Shown here piece by piece: positions 15,243-18,254 of a DNA stretch of 18,254 bases. Each line of letters begins with the position of its first letter. Positions within the stretch are counted from its first letter, which is position 1. Under the pieces are notes generated by a model that saw nothing but the letters and a program-made list of their open reading frames with translations, was not told where the DNA came from and searched no databases. A program made the position numbers and the translations under genes. This DNA is from Candidatus Caenarcanales bacterium (lineage in GTDB: Bacteria > Cyanobacteriota > Vampirovibrionia > LMEP-6097). The DNA lies in NCBI GenBank assembly GCA_021299565.1, contig JAJTHA010000028.1:1-18254 (forward strand). Reading direction: 5' to 3'.

Positions 15243-15607
15243 GCCGCTAAAGCTAAAGATGCGTCAATTTTTGTTTCAAGCTTATCAACTCTATTAACTA
15301 GTGGCTTAACAACTTGCTGCGTTAAACTATCGACTCTTAGCTCAAGACCCTGTTCTTGTTTTGCTACTAGTTGTTCTTCTACTCTTAATTGATGAACTTC
15401 TTTGCCGATCGATTCCATAGCTTTGGATAAATTAATAAGTGCTCTACGCTGAAGCTCTGAATTAGAAACAACAACACGCTCTTGCGGAGACGATCTATGT
15501 CCAATAGGGACAGCTGAAATATCTTTTATTGCCTGGTTTGCACGGTCTAAATTATCCAAAAAACCAGATTTTGTAATATCTACTGGTATTGCCGATGTTG
15601 CTTCCAT
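15239..15607 (-). CDS. Small coiled-coil protein of unknown function
   Basis: This 122-residue protein is not recognised. I chose the ATG at 15607 because AGGAGGA lies four bases before it and a strong promoter predicts a transcript start near 15629. An in-frame TTG at 15634 would lie upstream of that start. The first 45 residues look loosely structured (MEATSAIPVDITKSGFLDNL). The rest (about 50-120) is a likely coiled coil with heptad-like Leu/Val spacing, as in MESIGKEVHQLRVEEQLVAKQ and VDSLTQQVVKPLVNRVDKLETKID. There is no Cys, signal peptide or membrane span. A chaperone-like, structural or surface-appendage role is possible but unproven. It is convergent with the radical SAM gene (4-base stop overlap) and lies downstream of nadA on the same strand. 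Confidence 0.75.
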   Translation of the reverse strand: MEATSAIPVDITKSGFLDNLDRANQAIKDISAVPIGHRSSPQERVVVSNSELQRRALINLSKAMESIGKEVHQLRVEEQLVAKQEQGLELRVDSLTQQVVKPLVNRVDKLETKIDASLALAA

Positions 15608-15611
15608 AAAT

Positions 15612-15618
15612 TCCTCCT
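15612..15618 (-). promoter_or_regulatory. Strong Shine-Dalgarno site fixing the start at 15607
   Basis: AGGAGGA on the minus strand, four bases before the ATG, is the best-placed Shine-Dalgarno sequence in the window. It decides the start at 15607 over the upstream TTG at 15634. Confidence 0.8.
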
Positions 15619-15635
15619 CGAATTCCTGAACCAAA

Positions 15636-15664
15636 ATTCTATTTCATGTCTATTTTATTGACAA
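15636..15664 (-). promoter_or_regulatory. Strong sigma-70-type promoter of the small coiled-coil gene
   Basis: On the minus strand TTGTCA (15664-15659) and TAGAAT (15641-15636) are separated by exactly 17 bases. Each matches five of six consensus bases. The predicted start near 15629 gives a 22-base leader containing the Shine-Dalgarno site. It lies in the short gap after nadA, so the small gene can be expressed independently of nadA. Confidence 0.7.
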
Positions 15665-15675
15665 GTTATATTTTC

Positions 15676-16668
15676 TTAAGAATTCTGAGTAGTTGGGCCT
15701 GACCAGGTTTCCTTACGATTAGATACTTCCATCATTCTATCTATCATTGCTCTTGCTGATTTTGCTATGGAATCAGGCACTGTGATCTCGGTATATTCTT
15801 TATCCAAAGCATCATAAAGATTCTCAAGGCTGTGATATTTCATGTTCGGACAAAGAGGCAAAGGAAAAACCGTCATAATTTCTTTTTCAGGAAAATCTGC
15901 TTGAATTCTAGCGACTAAGCCTTGTTCAGAAAGAATAATAAATCTTCTACCGTGACTATTTTCGATAAATTTATAAATCTCAGAAGTTGATCCCACAAAA
16001 TCAGCTCTGCGCCAGACTTCTGGGTCACACTCTGGGTGTGCAATGATAACCGCGTCAGGATGATTGATTCTTTGTCTATCCACTTCAGCAGAAGTAATCT
16101 GCCAGTGAGTAGGACAAAAACCATCATAGATATGAATTTTTTTCTCCGGTACTTGATATTGAACCCACTCACCAAGACCTTTATCTGGGACAAAAATCAC
16201 TTCTTTGGAATCAAGTGATCGAGTGATATCCACAGCATTTGTGCTAGTGCAGCAAATATCAGATTCAGCTTTAACAGCAGCTGAACTATTGATGTAACAA
16301 ACAACCGGAGCTCCAGGATGCGCTTGCTTAAAAGCTCTTAAATCATCAACATTAATCATATCAGCCATAGGACAGCCTGATTGTATATCTGGGAGTAAAA
16401 CTTTTTTGCTTGGATTAAGAAGCTTTGCAGTTTCTGCCATAAAATGCACACCACAAAAAATAATGATGTCTGCATTGGTTTCAGCAGCTTTTTTAGAAAG
16501 CATTAGACTATCGCCAACGAAATCAGCGACCCTCTGCACTTCTAATCTTTGATAAATATGAGTTAGAATGACTGCGTTTTTTTGACGAGCTAGTTCTTTG
16601 ATACTGCCGAATAATTCAAGTTTTTCGCTGGTTTTATCGATAACGGATTTTGCCATTAAGCTTGTCAT
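15676..16668 (-). CDS. nadA: Quinolinate synthase A
   Basis: This 330-residue enzyme condenses iminoaspartate with dihydroxyacetone phosphate to quinolinate in NAD synthesis. It is the compact three-domain type of usual length. The three [4Fe-4S] ligands are visible as C72 (FCGVHFMAETAK), C214 (HPECDPEV) and C273 (PLCPNMKYHSLENLYDAL). Other family motifs are THIYQ (H37, Y39), VADFVGDSL and YINSSAAVKAESDICCTSTNAV. The start may be ATG 16668 or the in-frame ATG 16656 four codons later. A predicted transcript start near 16673 would give leaders of about 5 or 17 bases, and neither start has a Shine-Dalgarno sequence. No nadB or nadC is in the window. It is divergent from the DUF1521-like gene. 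Confidence 0.97.
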   Translation of the reverse strand: MTSLMAKSVIDKTSEKLELFGSIKELARQKNAVILTHIYQRLEVQRVADFVGDSLMLSKKAAETNADIIIFCGVHFMAETAKLLNPSKKVLLPDIQSGCPMADMINVDDLRAFKQAHPGAPVVCYINSSAAVKAESDICCTSTNAVDITRSLDSKEVIFVPDKGLGEWVQYQVPEKKIHIYDGFCPTHWQITSAEVDRQRINHPDAVIIAHPECDPEVWRRADFVGSTSEIYKFIENSHGRRFIILSEQGLVARIQADFPEKEIMTVFPLPLCPNMKYHSLENLYDALDKEYTEITVPDSIAKSARAMIDRMMEVSNRKETWSGPTTQNS

Positions 16669-16679
16669 AAGTTCTGATC

Positions 16680-16688
16680 ATTATAACA
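16680..16688 (-). promoter_or_regulatory. nadA: Extended -10 promoter of nadA
   Basis: TGTTATAAT on the minus strand is a full extended -10 (TGn plus perfect TATAAT). The expected transcript start is near 16673, five bases before the first nadA ATG. The -35 region at 17 bases (GGTTAA) is weak, as is common with extended -10 promoters. Confidence 0.6.
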
Positions 16689-16725
16689 GGATTGCAATGG
16701 ATTTAACCGATGCTTAATTTTGCCT

Positions 16726-16734
16726 TGTTAGAGT
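16726..16734 (+). promoter_or_regulatory. Possible extended -10 for a leaderless DUF1521-like gene mRNA
   Basis: TGTTAGAGT (TGn plus TAGAGT, four of six consensus) ends six bases before the ATG at 16741, which would place the transcript start at the ATG. No Shine-Dalgarno sequence is visible. It is a weaker match than the others in the window. Confidence 0.35.
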
Positions 16735-16740
16735 CCATTC

Positions 16741-18254
16741 ATGGTAATTGTCAATGGAAGGGATTTAACGAAGTCTGATTTGAGCAAAGCGCTTGCAGAC
16801 TATTCTAAATATTTGGAATCAATTCTAAGAGGCGATTACACTTTATCGACTCAAGAAGTAAAACTTTTGGATATAAAAGTTGGAGACAACGCCAATCAAA
16901 AATTGGGTTCTATAATTAACAAGATTAGATCTTTTGATGTTGAAAAAGATGATTTTGCGAAATTTGATTTTAACGCAGATAATGTTGCGGATTCAGCAAA
17001 TACCAAAAAAGATATTGAGCTACTTGGTCACATTGTTAAATCAAGAGTAGCTATTCCTAAACCAGGATTACAAGTATACGAAAAGAGCTCTGGTGAAGCT
17101 ATGCCAGATTGGGCAAAACAAATTACCAGAACAGACATGACCACATTTTTCAAAACCTCTGGTGGTTTCATAATTGCCTCAGGACCAGAGAGTCAGGACA
17201 CAGGAATTTATGATAGTCAAGGACGTATGATGAGTTTGATTTGGGGCGATCCGCATGTAAATGAATTCAATCCAGAAACAGGTGCTCATACCGGACAATG
17301 GCACTACAATGATGACTCAACATTTATATTGCCAGATGGAACTAAACTTTCTATGAATTCTTTAAGAGGTTCAAATCATGTGACCTTGAATAGAGGACTT
17401 TACATCAAAGACGGTGATCAAGTAGCAACCGTAGGTATGCAATTTGCCAAAGGTCGTGATACTAAAGATCTTACGGATGATACCGAAGGAGAGACTTTGG
17501 CTAAAATCAAAATCTTCAATAACGCAAGCGAGTGGGATGCTTCAACTGTTGATGCTCAAGCTTCTGGTAAGCGCAATGGTACTTTTGCCTGGGTAGAATC
17601 TAAAAACCAATGGGCGAAAATGGACGACGAAACTGGTGCTTTCAAAGATCTTAATGATGAAACTTGGGATAGTTACCTAAATCGTTCTGATGATTCACTT
17701 GCAGTGAATTCTCAAGTCAAAATTACAAGAGAGCAAATTCTTGCAAGTCTAGATGGTAAGCATATTAAAATGTTTGAAAACATTCAAAAAGCCAATTTTG
17801 GTGATTTGCAATTTGAACTAGAGGAAGCTTTTCTCAAAAATAGAAATAAATTCAAAGAAGAAGATATCAATGCAGCTGTTTCAGCTAAACAGTGGGGCTT
17901 TGATAGTAATGTAATTCTTGATGCTTTCAATAGCAAACTGACAGATGAACTAAAAAACTTTTTTGGTACTTTTGCTAACAAGCCTCAGCTTGATAAGCCA
18001 GAGTTTTCTAGTCTATTCAAAAAATATATAGTTGATTCAGTTTTTTATCCTAATAAAAAAACAACTAGTCAAGGACTCAATGATGATCAAACTAAAAGAG
18101 CGAAAGCAATTATAGATTACTTGAATTTAAAAAACCCAAGCACAAATCCTTTTGCCACGCAGTTGCCAGCAATTCTGGATGCCAGCTTGGATTTAAGCAA
18201 AAATCCAAATCAAACTCTCAGCATTTTAAAAATAGTAAAAGCATCACAAGCTTA
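16741..18254 (+). CDS. DUF1521/MIIA-like protein, putative metal-dependent self-cleaving protein (3' end outside window)
   Basis: This frame is open from ATG 16741 to the window end, giving at least 504 residues with no stop. Residues 1-125 are mostly helical and charged, without a signal peptide. Residues about 135-235 resemble DUF1521: SGGFIIASGPESQDTGIYD, then IWGDPHVNEFNPETG, DDSTFILPDGTKLSMNS, and NRGLYIKDGDQVATVG. DUF1521 is the metal-ion-inducible autocleavage domain of the rhizobial type III effectors NopE1/NopE2, which are cut between Asp and Pro of GDPH; here that pair is D170-P171. The rest (about 330-504) is helical and unrecognised. No cysteine occurs in the visible part, which suits an exported protein, though the secretion route is unknown. 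An extracellular VWD domain also carries GDPH but lacks the LPDGTK context and is Cys-rich. Confidence 0.85.
   Translation, partial: MVIVNGRDLTKSDLSKALADYSKYLESILRGDYTLSTQEVKLLDIKVGDNANQKLGSIINKIRSFDVEKDDFAKFDFNADNVADSANTKKDIELLGHIVKSRVAIPKPGLQVYEKSSGEAMPDWAKQITRTDMTTFFKTSGGFIIASGPESQDTGIYDSQGRMMSLIWGDPHVNEFNPETGAHTGQWHYNDDSTFILPDGTKLSMNSLRGSNHVTLNRGLYIKDGDQVATVGMQFAKGRDTKDLTDDTEGETLAKIKIFNNASEWDASTVDAQASGKRNGTFAWVESKNQWAKMDDETGAFKDLNDETWDSYLNRSDDSLAVNSQVKITREQILASLDGKHIKMFENIQKANFGDLQFELEEAFLKNRNKFKEEDINAAVSAKQWGFDSNVILDAFNSKLTDELKNFFGTFANKPQLDKPEFSSLFKKYIVDSVFYPNKKTTSQGLNDDQTKRAKAIIDYLNLKNPSTNPFATQLPAILDASLDLSKNPNQTLSILKIVKASQA
17245..17256 (+). other. Predicted Asp-Pro autocleavage site (GDPH)
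   Basis: These four codons encode G169-D170-P171-H172. In characterised DUF1521 proteins the peptide bond between the Asp and Pro of this motif is broken when calcium or certain other metal ions bind. Nearby acidic residues (E174 region and the DDST segment) could help bind metal. Cleavage here is inferred from the motif and its surroundings. Confidence 0.6.

Noticed and set aside
15608..15634. Longer version of the small coiled-coil protein starting at TTG 15634
   Set aside because: It would start upstream of the predicted transcript start and would ignore the well-placed AGGAGGA before ATG 15607.
15673..15687. Overlapping palindromes TTCTTAAGAA and AGAATTCT at the nadA end, as a terminator or operator
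   Set aside because: They are short, AT-rich and without a loop or T-run in the right place, and mostly lie in the nadA coding end.
17245..17256. GDPH as part of a von Willebrand type D domain
   Set aside because: VWD domains are cysteine-rich; this protein has no visible cysteine and has the LPDGTK context of DUF1521 instead.

Overview
The window is an AT-rich, densely packed bacterial chromosome segment of mostly housekeeping genes with some envelope and secretion genes. Genes are split between both strands. No stretch without a gene reaches even 100 bases: the longest gaps are 73 nt (6651-6723), 72 nt (16669-16740) and 68 nt (15608-15675). I see no tRNA, rRNA, IS element, CRISPR array or clear intrinsic terminator. 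A TolC-type outer-membrane protein, a predicted outer-membrane beta-barrel and an HlyD-type adaptor indicate a diderm. Low GC, standard codon use and this gene set would fit an uncultivated lineage such as the Melainabacteria/Vampirovibrionia or Margulisbacteria. That placement is a low-confidence inference.

Layout. (1) 1-2092, plus strand: end of pyrD, pyrF and an AEC-family permease, all overlapping and probably translationally coupled; the first two are pyrimidine synthesis. (2) 2089-6650, minus strand: an ABC exporter, an HlyD-like adaptor and a TolC-like channel with no gaps, which together make a tripartite (type I secretion-like) exporter. (3) 6724-8262, plus strand, divergent from the exporter: an outer-membrane beta-barrel protein and an OmpR-type response regulator without a kinase beside it. 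(4) 8212-11792, minus strand: a GT2 polyprenyl-phosphate sugar synthase, a GT-C-like multi-spanning protein, a PglC-like phosphoglycosyl transferase and lgt, forming an envelope glycan/lipoprotein operon. (5) 11844-15242, plus strand: purF with an unusually long N-terminal extension, an unrecognised helical protein, and a YhcC-like radical SAM protein. (6) 15239-16668, minus strand: a small coiled-coil protein with its own strong promoter and Shine-Dalgarno site, and nadA. (7) 16741 to the window end, plus strand, divergent from nadA: a long cysteine-free open frame, cut by the window edge, carrying a DUF1521-like GDPH segment. DUF1521 is the metal-ion-inducible autocleavage (MIIA) domain known from rhizobial NopE effectors.

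The most interesting items are the putative self-cleaving protein at 16741; a recurring arrangement in which a TAnnnT-like -10 element sits almost exactly where an mRNA starting at the start codon would need it (purF, the radical SAM gene, the response regulator, the DUF1521 gene), suggesting leaderless mRNAs; and the fact that all three convergent gene pairs overlap at their 3' ends, two of them by the same CTAA arrangement.
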